Shown piece after piece: positions 1 through 8,401 of a stretch of DNA of 64,000 bases. The translations under genes were made by a program, and so were the position numbers. The stretch spans positions 3,782,001 to 3,846,000 of the forward strand of contig NZ_CP103794.1 of assembly GCF_030388325.1 (NCBI RefSeq). Reading direction: 5' to 3'. How positions within the stretch are numbered: the first letter of the stretch is position 1; every line of letters begins with the position of its first letter. The notes under the pieces were generated by a model. That model was not told where the DNA came from, searched no databases, and was given only the letters and a program-made list of their open reading frames with translations. The stretch comes from Flavobacterium johnsoniae (GTDB lineage: Bacteria > Bacteroidota > Bacteroidia > Flavobacteriales > Flavobacteriaceae).

Positions 1-2
1 AT

Positions 3-812
3 TATTTTCTAAAACAAAACGAAAGAGGTTCACATTACAGAATTATCCTGAGCTTTTTAATTCTTTGCATATCAGTACTTTTTGCTACAAAAGGACATTT
101 AGAATCTTTAGCTGGAGTTTATACATTTTCATTTCTTGCTGTTATGGCTTTATTTGGAATTGGCAATTTGCTTCTTAAATACAAACGAAAAAAATTGCCT
201 AGACCAGAACGTGCGCGCGGAATAGCGGTACTCGCGGCCGTTTTATTTGTAATCGCTGCTTTCCTAGGAAATATGCGTCTGAATATCAACTCCTTTTATA
301 CCTTTTTACAATATATGGTTCCAGCTTTAATTTTCATCGGAATCATGCTGAACCGTGTTATTCTAATTCGTTTATTGATTGAAGCTTTACAATATTTCTA
401 TCAGCCTTTGCGCAGAATGGTAATTTTAAGCAATCGTTATCTTCAAAATTTAAGCTCACAGATTAACTCGCAAGAGTTTGTATTTTTTACCAAAGGTGAT
501 GATATTACTATTTTAAATAAAGTTCTGCAATATGTTGAAGACAACGAAACAACCAAAAAACTAAAAATAGTTCACGTAAAAAGTGAAGCCGTTGATAATG
601 AAGCGCTCAAAAAAGATCTCGAAGTTTTAGATCGCGCTTACGACGGACTTGATATTGAATACATAGAAATCGACGGTGTTTTTGGTCCTGAAATTATAGA
701 TGAACTTTCTGAAAAATGGAAAATCCCGAAGAACTTTATGTTTATAGGCTCGCCTGGAAATAAATTTTCTTATCGTGTAGCAGATCTAGGCGGTGTTCGC
801 TTGATTATGTAA
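3..812 (+). CDS. Amino-acid permease (APC superfamily), C-terminal part
   Basis: The reading frame is open from the window edge, so the gene begins upstream; the first ATG at 144 is only an internal Met. The visible 269 residues hold several hydrophobic segments (an ILSFLILCISVLFAT stretch, AVLAAVLFVIAAFLG-like and YMVPALIFIGIML-like helices) and then a soluble tail of about 120 residues that ends in a GSPGNKFSYRVADLGG-type segment. This arrangement, late APC helices plus a cytoplasmic domain, fits amino-acid permeases of Bacteroidota. Substrate cannot be told. It ends before a repeat-rich gap and converges on the next gene. Family assignment is inferred from helix pattern and recall of homologues, not from a search. 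Confidence 0.7.
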   Translation, partial: YFLKQNERGSHYRIILSFLILCISVLFATKGHLESLAGVYTFSFLAVMALFGIGNLLLKYKRKKLPRPERARGIAVLAAVLFVIAAFLGNMRLNINSFYTFLQYMVPALIFIGIMLNRVILIRLLIEALQYFYQPLRRMVILSNRYLQNLSSQINSQEFVFFTKGDDITILNKVLQYVEDNETTKKLKIVHVKSEAVDNEALKKDLEVLDRAYDGLDIEYIEIDGVFGPEIIDELSEKWKIPKNFMFIGSPGNKFSYRVADLGGVRLIM

Positions 813-850
813 TTTTTTAGAAGCAGACGAAATCGGTTTTTACAAGACCA

Positions 851-925
851 ATTGTCCCGCTATCCGTTGCAATTTTTTGTTCCGAACCCCGTAACAAAAA
901 GATTTCCACTTCTATCGGGGCTAAA
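851..925 (-). repeat. Dispersed palindromic element, type A (copy 1)
   Basis: Imperfect inverted structure: a TCCCGCTATCCGTTGC block on the left, a central TTTTTTGTTCCG / CCCCGTAACAAAAA hairpin, and a right end reading TATCGGGGCT. The reverse complement matches the plan of the element at 10838-10974 (GCCC-AGCCC-GAT ... hairpin ... TAGCGGGA). Noncoding; it follows the permease stop. Confidence 0.6.
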
Positions 926-1005
926 TTAGAAATTATATTTTTCATAAGAACTAAAAAAAAAGTTTTCTCAAAACTTTGACAAAGTTGCAAATCAAACTTA
1001 AATAA

Positions 1006-1039
1006 AAAACCCGACAGGTTTTTAAAACCTGTCGAGTTT
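1006..1039. terminator. Hairpin between convergent genes
   Basis: CGACAGGTTTT (1011-1021) pairs with AAAACCTGTCG (1023-1033), flanked by A-rich sequence on the left and T-rich on the right, so it could stop transcription in either direction. It lies between the permease and the convergent aminotransferase-like gene. Confidence 0.6.
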
Positions 1040-1055
1040 ATTTAAAATTTAAAAA

Positions 1056-1101
1056 AATCTTTGCGCTCTTTAGCGTAAATCTTTGCGAACTTTGCGGTTA
1101 A
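1056..1101 (-). repeat. Dispersed element type B, half copy
   Basis: Contains CTTTGCG three times and ends CTTTGCGGTTAA, matching the right arm of the full inverted element at 42992-43111. It ends a few bases before the stop codon of the gene at 1106. Confidence 0.6.
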
Positions 1102-1105
1102 AAAA

Positions 1106-2593
1106 CTAAGATTTAAACCAGCTTTCTACCAATTCATCTTCAAAAGAAGTAGCATTTTTATGGATAAATTCATTTCTCATTTTATCATAAGAATAATCCA
1201 AAGCCCATTCTTTATGCTTTTGCGCCAATTCTTTAATACTTTGGCAAACAAAAGCAATTTCCTTATCTGTAGTTGTTGGGTGAATTGACATTCTGATCCA
1301 TCCTGGTTTTTTGATTAAATCACCAATTGTAATTTCATTAACCAATTTATTAGAAGTTTCCTGATCAACGTGCAGTAAATAATGACCGTAAGTTCCTGCA
1401 CAGCTGCATCCGCCTCTAGTTTGAATTCCAAAACGGTCGTTCAAAATTTTCACACCTAAGTTAAAGTGAAGATCATCAATAAAAAACGAAATTACACCAA
1501 GACGTTCTTTGTGCTGACCAGCTAAAATTTTGATATTCGAAATAGGTTCTAATTCACTAAAAACATAATCAACAATTTCATGTTCACGCTGCATGATGTT
1601 TTCAATTCCCATTTCTTCCTTCAATTCAATAGCCAAAGCCGTTTTTATTACTTGAAGAAAACCTGGCGTTCCGCCATCTTCACGATCTTCGATATTATCG
1701 ATATATTTATGTTCTCCCCAAGGATTTGTCCAGCTTACCGTTCCTCCGCCAGGACAATCAGGAATCATATTATTGTATAATTTCTTATTGAAAATTAAAA
1801 CTCCAGAAGTTCCAGGACCTCCTAAAAATTTGTGAGGTGACATAAAAACGGCATCCAAATAAGATTCTGGATCTGCCGGATGCATGTCAACTTCTACATA
1901 AGGACCAGAGCAAGCAAAATCAACAAAACATACTCCATTATGTTGGTGCATAACTTTTGCTGCCTCATGATAAGGTGTTCTCAATCCTGTAACATTCGAA
2001 CATGCAGTAATAGAAGCAATTTTAATCGTTCTGTCTTTATACTTTTCTAATAATATTTCTAGATTCTCAACATTAAAAAGTCCTTTTTCACAAGACGGAA
2101 TAATTTCAACATCAGCAATAGTTTCTAACCAAGAAGTCTGATTAGAATGATGCTCCATATGCGAAATAAAAACAATTGGCTTTTTCTCAGCTGGAACATT
2201 CGTAAAAGACTTTAGGTTTTCAGGAACTTTTAATCCTAGAATACGCTGAAATTTATTGATAACACCTGTCATACCAGTTCCATCTGTAATCAAAACGTCA
2301 TCATTATTTGCATTTGCATGACGCTTAATTATATGTCTAGCATGATGATATGCTTTTGTCATAGCGGTACCAGAAACTGTAGTTTCTGTATGTGTGTTGG
2401 CAACAAAAGGTCCAAATTGATTCAAAAGCTTATCTTCAATCGGACGATATAATCTTCCGCTGGCAGTCCAGTCAGTATATATGATTGATTTTCTGCCATA
2501 AGGTGACGTAAATTCCTGATTTATACCGACAATATTTTGTCTAAATTCCTGAAAATAAGTTTCAAGAGTGATGGTACTATTTTTGCTATCCAT
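1106..2593 (-). CDS. PLP-dependent aminotransferase class V (cysteine desulfurase/selenocysteine lyase-like)
   Basis: A 495-aa fold-type I PLP enzyme. The likely PLP lysine is K255 in MSPHKFLGG; upstream lie the HMEHHSN segment (about 145-151), where a His would stack on PLP, and the VDFACSGP segment carrying the cofactor Asp (about 225). A Cys-rich GGCSCAGTYGH loop near residue 396 could hold the catalytic Cys of a desulfurase-like reaction. It is longer than IscS or SufS (about 400 aa), so it belongs to a distinct class V branch and the substrate is uncertain. It is transcribed alone; a TATATTTG -7 element lies 24 bases upstream. Start chosen at the ATG giving MDSKNSTITL. Confidence 0.8.
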   Translation of the reverse strand: MDSKNSTITLETYFQEFRQNIVGINQEFTSPYGRKSIIYTDWTASGRLYRPIEDKLLNQFGPFVANTHTETTVSGTAMTKAYHHARHIIKRHANANNDDVLITDGTGMTGVINKFQRILGLKVPENLKSFTNVPAEKKPIVFISHMEHHSNQTSWLETIADVEIIPSCEKGLFNVENLEILLEKYKDRTIKIASITACSNVTGLRTPYHEAAKVMHQHNGVCFVDFACSGPYVEVDMHPADPESYLDAVFMSPHKFLGGPGTSGVLIFNKKLYNNMIPDCPGGGTVSWTNPWGEHKYIDNIEDREDGGTPGFLQVIKTALAIELKEEMGIENIMQREHEIVDYVFSELEPISNIKILAGQHKERLGVISFFIDDLHFNLGVKILNDRFGIQTRGGCSCAGTYGHYLLHVDQETSNKLVNEITIGDLIKKPGWIRMSIHPTTTDKEIAFVCQSIKELAQKHKEWALDYSYDKMRNEFIHKNATSFEDELVESWFKS

Positions 2594-2616
2594 TAGTTGT
2601 GCCTTGTGTTCGACTG

Positions 2617-2624
2617 CAAATATA
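2617..2624 (-). promoter_or_regulatory. Bacteroidota -7 promoter element
   Basis: On the minus strand this reads TATATTTG, a perfect TAnnTTTG match, 24 bases upstream of the ATG at 2593. No good -33 TTG at the usual spacing. Confidence 0.5.
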
Positions 2625-2775
2625 TCGTTTTTTTATAAAATTGCGAATTTATCAATACTAAACTTCAAACATTAAATATCTGTTTAGTATATTTAGTTAA
2701 AAGATCTTTTTTTTAATAAATTATCATAATACCCTATCGAATTAATAGGTAATAAACCAATAGAAATTATTATTT

Positions 2776-3309
2776 ATGGGAAATTTATCAGTAGCTACCT
2801 TTGGTGGTGGTTGTTTTTGGTGTATAGAAGCTGTAATTCAGCGCTTAAAAGGAATAGAATCAATAAAATCGGGTTATTCAGATGGATTTATTAAAAATCC
2901 TGCTTATCGTGAAGTTTGTACAGGAAGAACTGGACATGCAGAAGTCATTCAAGTTACTTTCAATCCTGACATAATTTCATATCATGACTTAATTTTCATC
3001 TTTATGACAAGTCATGATCCAACAACTTTAAATCGACAAGGTGGCGATAGCGGAACACAATATCGTTCTATTGTTCTTTATCATGATGAAGAGCAAAAAG
3101 AAATTGCAGAAAAAGTTTTTGAGGAAGTACAACCTGCTTACGCAGATCCTATCGTTACGCAATTAAAACCTTTTGAAGTTTTTTATGAAGCAGAAGATTA
3201 TCATCAAAATTATTATAATGAAAATCAAGAAGCTAGATATTGCCAAGTTGTAATTGATCCAAAAATTCAGAAACTTAAAAAAATGTACGCTGATCGATTG
3301 ATTGGCTAA
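2776..3309 (+). CDS. msrA: Peptide methionine-S-sulfoxide reductase MsrA
   Basis: Reduces methionine-S-sulfoxide in proteins and free methionine. The GGGCFWC signature places the catalytic Cys at residue 13; the HAEVIQV and DPTTLNRQGGDSGTQYRS blocks that follow are typical of MsrA, as is the HQNYY motif near 155. At 177 aa it is a stand-alone MsrA with no MsrB domain fused. No signal peptide is seen, so it should act in the cytoplasm. It is divergent from the aminotransferase-like gene and followed by a nested repeat element. An imperfect -7 element (TATATTTA) lies at 2688-2695. Confidence 0.95.
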   Translation: MGNLSVATFGGGCFWCIEAVIQRLKGIESIKSGYSDGFIKNPAYREVCTGRTGHAEVIQVTFNPDIISYHDLIFIFMTSHDPTTLNRQGGDSGTQYRSIVLYHDEEQKEIAEKVFEEVQPAYADPIVTQLKPFEVFYEAEDYHQNYYNENQEARYCQVVIDPKIQKLKKMYADRLIG

Positions 3310-3320
3310 ATTTTTTTTTT

Positions 3321-3480
3321 TGCCACAGATTAAATGGATTAGAGATTATATTTTTTCGAAGCAGATTGTCTCCCTGAGCAAAGTCGAAGGGCGTTCCAAT
3401 TGGACTCGGGCTTCGACTTCGATCAGCCTGACAAAAATATGAACAAAAAATAATTTTAATCTTTGTAATATGTGGCGCAA
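3321..3480. repeat. Nested dispersed palindromes (type C outside, type D inside)
   Basis: Outer arms read TGCCACAGATTAAA at 3321 and TTTAATCT...TGTGGC ending near 3476 (type C). Inside them, about 3374-3433, sits CTGAGCAAAGTCGAAG ... CTTCGACTTCGATCAG, the type D inverted repeat seen also at 20703 and 45677. The whole msrA-selO gap is made of these elements. Confidence 0.65.
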
Positions 3481-3497
3481 AATAAGAAAGTAATAAA

Positions 3498-5066
3498 ATG
3501 AAAAATCTTAAAATAAATAATCGATTTACAGCAGAATTACCAGCAGATCCTGATTTGACAAATGAAATTCGTCAGGTAAAAAATACGCTGTTTTCTTATG
3601 TAAATCCAACAAAACCTTCAAATCCAAAATTGATTCATGCATCCGAAGAAGTTGCTGAATTGGTTGGGATTTCTAAAGATGAAATTCATTCAGAAGAATT
3701 TTTAAATACTTTTTCAGGAAAAGAAATTTATCCTGAAACGCATCCATTTGCAATGTGTTATGCGGGACATCAATTTGGAAATTGGGCTGGACAATTGGGA
3801 GATGGAAGAGCAATTAATCTAACTGAAGTTGAAAACAATAATCAGTTTTATACCCTTCAATTAAAAGGTGCTGGAAAAACGCCATATTCAAGAACCGCAG
3901 ATGGTTTAGCCGTTTTGCGTTCATCCATTAGAGAATATTTGTGCGCAGAGGCAATGTATAATTTAGGTGTTCCTACTACTCGATCGCTTTCTTTAATTCT
4001 TTCAGGAGATCAGGTTTTAAGAGATATTTTATACAACGGAAATCCTGCATACGAAAAAGGAGCCATTGTTTGTAGAGTTGCGCCTTCTTTTATTCGTTTT
4101 GGAAGTTTTGAAATGCTTACAGCTAGAAATGAGCTAAAAAATTTAAAGCAATTTGTTGAGTTTACAATCAAACATTATTTTCCAGAAATTACTGGAGAAC
4201 CAAAAGAGCAATATTTACAGTTTTTCAAGAAAGTTGCCAATACAACTCGTGAAATGATTTTGCATTGGCAACGTGTTGGTTTTGTTCATGGCGTAATGAA
4301 TACTGATAATATGTCGATTCATGGAATTACGATTGATTACGGTCCGTATGGTTGGTTAGAAAATTATGATCCAGATTGGACTCCAAATACAACAGACAGC
4401 CAAAATAGAAGATATCGTTTCGGAAACCAGCCGCAAGTCGCGCAGTGGAATTTATTTCAATTGGCTAATGCGCTTTATCCGTTAATCAATGAAGCTGCTC
4501 CGTTAGAAAAAATCTTAGATTCATTTATTACTGATTTTGAGGAAGATTACAAAGTAATGTTTTTAAGTAAATTAGGAATATTTACTTCAAGTGAAGCTGA
4601 TGATAAAATCATTAAAGGTTTAGAAGAAATTCTCCAATTATCGGAAACAGATATAACGATTTTTTTTAGAAATCTAAGCCTGATTAAAAAAGACGATTCT
4701 GTTGAACAGGCATTCGAAAAAATTGAATATGCGTTTTATTTGCCAGAAGAAATTAAAGAAAAAATTCTTGATGCTTGGCAAAAATGGCTTTCAGTTTATT
4801 TAAAAAGATTAAATGCAGAAACAATTTCTGATGAAGAACGCGCTTCAAAAATGAATCTTATAAATCCGAAATATGTTTTACGAAATTATATGGCGCAATT
4901 AGCAATTGATTCAGCTGACAAAGAAGATTATTCTTTAGTTGATGAATTGTTTCAGCTTTTAAAGAATCCCTACGCCGAACAACCCGAATCTGAAAAATGG
5001 TTTGCTAAACGCCCAGATTGGGCAAGAACTAAAGTTGGATGTTCAATGCTTTCTTGTAGTTCATAA
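3498..5066 (+). CDS. selO: Protein adenylyltransferase SelO (YdiU family)
   Basis: SelO proteins have a kinase-like fold that binds ATP in flipped orientation and transfer AMP to Ser/Thr/Tyr of target proteins, linked to redox stress. Visible family blocks: AGHQFGNWAGQLGDGRA near 90-107, TLQLKGAGKTPYSR near 118-131, RSSIREYL, HGVMNTDNMS near 268-277 and ITIDYGPYGW just after, holding the metal-binding Asn and Asp. The protein ends SCSS; the Cys third from the end lies where animal SelO carries selenocysteine. At 522 aa it is slightly longer than the E. coli protein (478 aa). Neighbour MsrA also fits redox repair, though operon linkage is doubtful across the repeat. Confidence 0.93.
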   Translation: MKNLKINNRFTAELPADPDLTNEIRQVKNTLFSYVNPTKPSNPKLIHASEEVAELVGISKDEIHSEEFLNTFSGKEIYPETHPFAMCYAGHQFGNWAGQLGDGRAINLTEVENNNQFYTLQLKGAGKTPYSRTADGLAVLRSSIREYLCAEAMYNLGVPTTRSLSLILSGDQVLRDILYNGNPAYEKGAIVCRVAPSFIRFGSFEMLTARNELKNLKQFVEFTIKHYFPEITGEPKEQYLQFFKKVANTTREMILHWQRVGFVHGVMNTDNMSIHGITIDYGPYGWLENYDPDWTPNTTDSQNRRYRFGNQPQVAQWNLFQLANALYPLINEAAPLEKILDSFITDFEEDYKVMFLSKLGIFTSSEADDKIIKGLEEILQLSETDITIFFRNLSLIKKDDSVEQAFEKIEYAFYLPEEIKEKILDAWQKWLSVYLKRLNAETISDEERASKMNLINPKYVLRNYMAQLAIDSADKEDYSLVDELFQLLKNPYAEQPESEKWFAKRPDWARTKVGCSMLSCSS

Positions 5067-5073
5067 AAGTTTT

Positions 5074-5133
5074 TTGCCACAGATTAAAAAGATTTCAATG
5101 ATTAATCCTTTGAATCCTTTAATCTGTGGTAAA
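5074..5133. repeat. Dispersed palindrome type C, complete copy
   Basis: TTGCCACAGATTAAA (5074-5088) is mirrored by TTTAATCTGTGGTAAA (5118-5133). It fills the gap between two convergent genes and may act as a two-way terminator. Confidence 0.65.
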
Positions 5134-5139
5134 CTTTTT

Positions 5140-6108
5140 TTATTTCGAAGTGATATAATCCACAATCATATTAGCGTGAATTCTTGAATTTTCAATAAAC
5201 CACTTATGTGTTTGCATTCCGCCACAGACAACGCCCGCAAGAAATAATCCTTCAATATTTGTTTCCATAGTTTCTGGATTATAATTTGGAATTTTCAATT
5301 CATCATCAGAAAGTTGAATTCCGATGTTTTCTAAGAAATTTAAATCCGGTTTGTAGCCAGTTAAAGCCAAAACGAAATCATTCTCAATTGTAATTTTTCC
5401 GTTAGGAGTTTCAATCTCAACCTCATTTTCTCTAATTTCAGTAATATTAGATTCAAAATAAGCTTTTATACTTCCTTCTTCAATACGGTTTTCTATATCT
5501 GGTTTTACCCAATATTTCACACGATTGTTGATTTCGTTTTTACGAATAACCATTGTTACTTCGGCGCCTTTTCTCCAACATTCCAGAGCTGCATCTACAG
5601 AAGAATTATTGGCTCCCACAACTAAAACTTTTCTAAAAGCATATTCGTGAGCTTCTTTATAATAATGACGAACTTTCGGAAGGCTTTCACCTAAAACATT
5701 CATTTCAATCGGAATATCATAAAAGCCAGTTGCAATTACTACATTTTTAGATGAATAGTTTTGCTTATCGGTTTTAATTTGAAAAACACCATTTTCTTTT
5801 TGAACATCAATAACTTTTTCAAACAAATTGATATTGAATTTAAAATAACGGTGAATATTTCTGTAATATTCTAAAGCTTCCTGACGCCCAGGTTTTGGCG
5901 CTAAACAATTAAACGGAATTTCTCCAATTTCTAATCTTTCTGCTGTTGAAAAAAAAGTCATATACAACGGATAATTGAAAATACTGTTTACAATTGCTCC
6001 TTTTTCAATAATTAAATATTTCAGATTTTTCTTTTCTGCTTCTATCGCACAAGCCAAACCAATTGGTCCACCTCCTACAATAATAAGGTCGTATGTTGAT
6101 TCTGTCAT
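5140..6108 (-). CDS. YpdA-like FAD/NADPH pyridine nucleotide-disulfide oxidoreductase (putative bacillithiol disulfide reductase)
   Basis: The N-terminal FAD-binding GGGPIGLACA motif lies at residues 12-21 and a second dinucleotide site, VVGANNSSVDAA, near 160. The FSTAERLEIGEIPF block after residue 50 is characteristic of YpdA. The family is proposed to reduce bacillithiol disulfide with NADPH, and bacillithiol is made by many Bacteroidota, so a thiol-redox role in the cytoplasm is likely. It lacks the CxxC of thioredoxin reductase. One base separates its ATG from the stop of the upstream CYTH gene, so the two form an operon. Confidence 0.85.
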   Translation of the reverse strand: MTESTYDLIIVGGGPIGLACAIEAEKKNLKYLIIEKGAIVNSIFNYPLYMTFFSTAERLEIGEIPFNCLAPKPGRQEALEYYRNIHRYFKFNINLFEKVIDVQKENGVFQIKTDKQNYSSKNVVIATGFYDIPIEMNVLGESLPKVRHYYKEAHEYAFRKVLVVGANNSSVDAALECWRKGAEVTMVIRKNEINNRVKYWVKPDIENRIEEGSIKAYFESNITEIRENEVEIETPNGKITIENDFVLALTGYKPDLNFLENIGIQLSDDELKIPNYNPETMETNIEGLFLAGVVCGGMQTHKWFIENSRIHANMIVDYITSK

Positions 6109-6109
6109 T

Positions 6110-6583
6110 TTATTTTTGCCAGTCTTTAAAAGGATTCTTGCTCAAATAGGCGTTGTAATATCTTTGGTCGTTTGTTACTTCTTCACCAAGCCATTCTGGT
6201 TTTTCAAAAGCTTCATCTTCAGAATTTAATTCAATTTCTGCCATAACTAAGCCTTCATTCTCGCCGTAAAATTCGTCTACTTCATAAACATGAATTCCTG
6301 CTTTAATTTCATAGCGAGTCTTTTCAATTTTTCCTTTTTCGCAAAGTTTCAAAAGCTCTTGCGCTTCATCAATTGGAATTTCATTTTCCCATTCGAAACG
6401 AGACATACCGCCGCTTTGACCGATACCTTTTATGGTTATAAAGCCTTTATTTCCTTTAATTCTCACTCTAACAGTGCGTTCAGGAACAGAACTTAAATAA
6501 CCTTGAGCAATTTGATTCTGAGCAAAAGCTTGATTCTTGAAGTCGTTAGATTTTACAAGAAATTTTCTTTCTATTTCGACCAT
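6110..6583 (-). CDS. CYTH domain protein (triphosphate-processing family)
   Basis: Starts MVEIERKFLV, the ExExK signature of CYTH enzymes, which form a beta-barrel tunnel and hydrolyse or rearrange triphosphates. Later acidic and basic strand motifs follow the family: TVRVRIKG, KTRYEI and AEIEL (near residues 38, 95 and 127). At 157 aa it is a single CYTH domain with no CHAD partner, like small bacterial triphosphatases. The true substrate (inorganic triphosphate or a nucleotide) cannot be read from sequence. First gene of a two-gene unit with the YpdA-like reductase. Confidence 0.88.
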   Translation of the reverse strand: MVEIERKFLVKSNDFKNQAFAQNQIAQGYLSSVPERTVRVRIKGNKGFITIKGIGQSGGMSRFEWENEIPIDEAQELLKLCEKGKIEKTRYEIKAGIHVYEVDEFYGENEGLVMAEIELNSEDEAFEKPEWLGEEVTNDQRYYNAYLSKNPFKDWQK

Positions 6584-6729
6584 TTTTTAATTTGAATTAT
6601 TTTTAATGCAAGTTACTCATTTAAATTTAGAGGTTACGAAATAACAAAATCAAAAATATGTTAATTGAATTTTTGGCACACAAAGACAAAACATTAAAAT
6701 AACTGATTATTAATACGTTACCTATTATT

Positions 6730-6745
6730 TTTTTAGTTAAATTTG
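6730..6745 (+). promoter_or_regulatory. Promoter core TTTTAGTTAAATTTG
   Basis: TAAATTTG at 6738-6745 matches TAnnTTTG and lies 22 bases before the ATG of the OmpA gene. The surrounding 17-mer TTTTTAGTTAAATTTGA occurs again at 15284-15300 before the M28 peptidase gene. Confidence 0.6.
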
Positions 6746-6767
6746 AGAGAATCTAAACTCATCATCT

Positions 6768-7679
6768 ATGTCTAAAAAAGCACTTTATCTATTAGGCATT
6801 GCGATAACCATTATTTTAGGTACATTTTTATATCTAAAATTCTGCTGCAACTGCTCTGACAAAACAACAACAGATGATGCTCCTAAAATAGTTTCCCCAG
6901 CTGTTCAAGAGCCAAATTTTGTTCCGTTTGTATTAAATGGTTCGGGAATTGAATATCAAACACATGATAATCTCAAGTTCCTTAAAAACAGCGCCATTCT
7001 CGTAATGCCTGTAAGCGATTCTGTAACAACTGGTATCGAAAAATTGAAAGCTTTCTTGTCTTCAAACCCGAAACAAAAAGTAACAATAACCGGTTATGCC
7101 ACATCTGACGAGAAAAACACTACTACTTTTGAAAATCTTGGATTGGCGAGAGCAAATGATGTCAAGAATTATTTTGTTTCAAAAGGAATGTCGGAAAACC
7201 AATTCAATACAAAAGGAGAAATTCTAGACAACTGGAAAATGAGTGCAGATACTCTTCTTGGACCTGCTGATTATTCATTTGATGCAATTGACTCTACTTC
7301 AGCTGTTAGTAACGAATCGAGTGCATTAAGAGATAAAATTAATGCAGATCCTTTAATTCTTCATTTTAATACAAATCAATCCCGACTAAATTTAACTGAT
7401 GCGGAAAAGCAAAAAATTACTGCAATTTCTCAATACTTAGAACAAGTCAAAGACGCTGTTGTTCTAGTTGTAGGGCATTCAGATAATGTCGGAAATCGTG
7501 ATTCTAACATCATTTTAGGTCAAAAAAGAGCTGATTTTTCTAAAAATTATCTTTCTAAAAACGGTATTGATGCGGCAAGAATTGAAACTTCTTCTAAAGG
7601 TCCAGATGAACCTATCGGCGATAACAATACTTCTGAAGGCAAAGCAGAAAACCGAAGAACTGTCATTACAATTAAATAA
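6768..7679 (+). CDS. OmpA-family envelope protein with two OmpA-like domains
   Basis: An N-terminal membrane segment (residues 5-25, followed by a CCNCSD cluster) anchors a periplasmic region. Two OmpA-like peptidoglycan-binding units follow: one near 65-145 (NPKQKVTITGYATSDEK, LARANDVKNYF) and one near 190-303 (VVLVVGHSDNVGNRDSN, LGQKRADFSKNYL, ENRRTVITI). The second keeps the canonical Asp and Arg that bind diaminopimelate; the first is more divergent. It should tie peptidoglycan to the inner membrane. The next gene starts 16 bases on, so they are likely co-transcribed. Confidence 0.82.
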   Translation: MSKKALYLLGIAITIILGTFLYLKFCCNCSDKTTTDDAPKIVSPAVQEPNFVPFVLNGSGIEYQTHDNLKFLKNSAILVMPVSDSVTTGIEKLKAFLSSNPKQKVTITGYATSDEKNTTTFENLGLARANDVKNYFVSKGMSENQFNTKGEILDNWKMSADTLLGPADYSFDAIDSTSAVSNESSALRDKINADPLILHFNTNQSRLNLTDAEKQKITAISQYLEQVKDAVVLVVGHSDNVGNRDSNIILGQKRADFSKNYLSKNGIDAARIETSSKGPDEPIGDNNTSEGKAENRRTVITIK

Positions 7680-7695
7680 TTAAAAACATACAATC

Positions 7696-8241
7696 ATGAA
7701 CATACCTTGTATCTTAATACCTGCTCTAGTAGGCCTTATATGTGGAATTTTAGGTTATTTACTAGGAAAAATGAATTCTAAAAATGATGATTCGTTAGCA
7801 TTGTCTTTACAAGCTGATTTAGATGCATGCAAAGCAAATACTAAGAACTTGAATGCTAGAATTGCTACTTTGGAAGCAGATTTAGCTGCAAAAGCAAAAG
7901 TAACAACTCAGTCATTTGCTGCAGCTGCTCCAACTTTAATTCCGTTTGACGCCACTTTGGCAGCAAATGTTTTAGGCAAAAAAATAAAAGAAAACGATTT
8001 GAAAATTGTCGAAGGAATCGGACCAAAAATAGAAGCTTTATTTAATAATGATGGCATCAAAACTTGGCATGAATTATCTCAAGCGTCAACTGAAAAACTG
8101 CAATCTATTTTGGATTCTGGCGGAGAAAATTACGCTATACATAATCCAAGTACTTGGGCTAAACAAGCTTTGTTAGCTTATCAAGGAAAATGGCAGGAAT
8201 TAAAAGATTGGCAAGACAGTCTTTTAGGTGGAAAAGAGTAA
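7696..8241 (+). CDS. Membrane-anchored helix-hairpin-helix protein
   Basis: A single N-terminal transmembrane helix (about residues 4-22), then a short coiled stretch (LQADLDACKANTKNLNARI...) and a C-terminal domain with LKIVEGIGPKIEALFNNDGI near 100-120. The EGIGPK segment is a helix-hairpin-helix turn of the kind found in proteins loosely labelled as flap-endonuclease-like; here no nuclease residues are visible. Pairing with the OmpA gene is common in Flavobacteria and suggests an envelope role. Function unknown. Confidence 0.75.
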   Translation: MNIPCILIPALVGLICGILGYLLGKMNSKNDDSLALSLQADLDACKANTKNLNARIATLEADLAAKAKVTTQSFAAAAPTLIPFDATLAANVLGKKIKENDLKIVEGIGPKIEALFNNDGIKTWHELSQASTEKLQSILDSGGENYAIHNPSTWAKQALLAYQGKWQELKDWQDSLLGGKE

Positions 8242-8255
8242 AATATAGGTTTAGA

Positions 8256-8308
8256 GGGACAGAGTTACAAAGAAACAAAGGTTTATCTTTTGTGCAAAAC
8301 TCCGTCCC
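8256..8308. repeat. Inverted repeat in intergenic gap
   Basis: GGGACAGAGTT (8256-8266) and AACTCCGTCCC (8298-8308) pair with one mismatch; more repeats of the ACAAAG/CTTTG kind fill the rest of the gap to 8400. It lies between convergent genes. An ORF from 8190 to 8396 overlaps it and is not credible. Confidence 0.5.
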
Positions 8309-8401
8309 TTTTGCTTTTATTTTTTCTCCTATCTTAAATCACAAAAAAAGGTACAAAGTTTTAAACCTTTGGACCTTTTTCCCTTTGTTACTTTAAACCT
8401 T

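Noticed and set aside
5002-5187. 61-codon plus-strand ORF at the selO end
   Set aside because: It overlaps selO out of frame and continues through the type C palindrome into the opposite gene.
6670-6690. Second sigma54-like site (TTGGCAC at about 6674)
   Set aside because: No TG at the -12 position, and a good TAnnTTTG promoter lies just downstream.
8190-8396. 68-codon plus-strand ORF after the helix-hairpin-helix gene
   Set aside because: It overlaps the real gene out of frame and then runs through an inverted repeat; no start signal.
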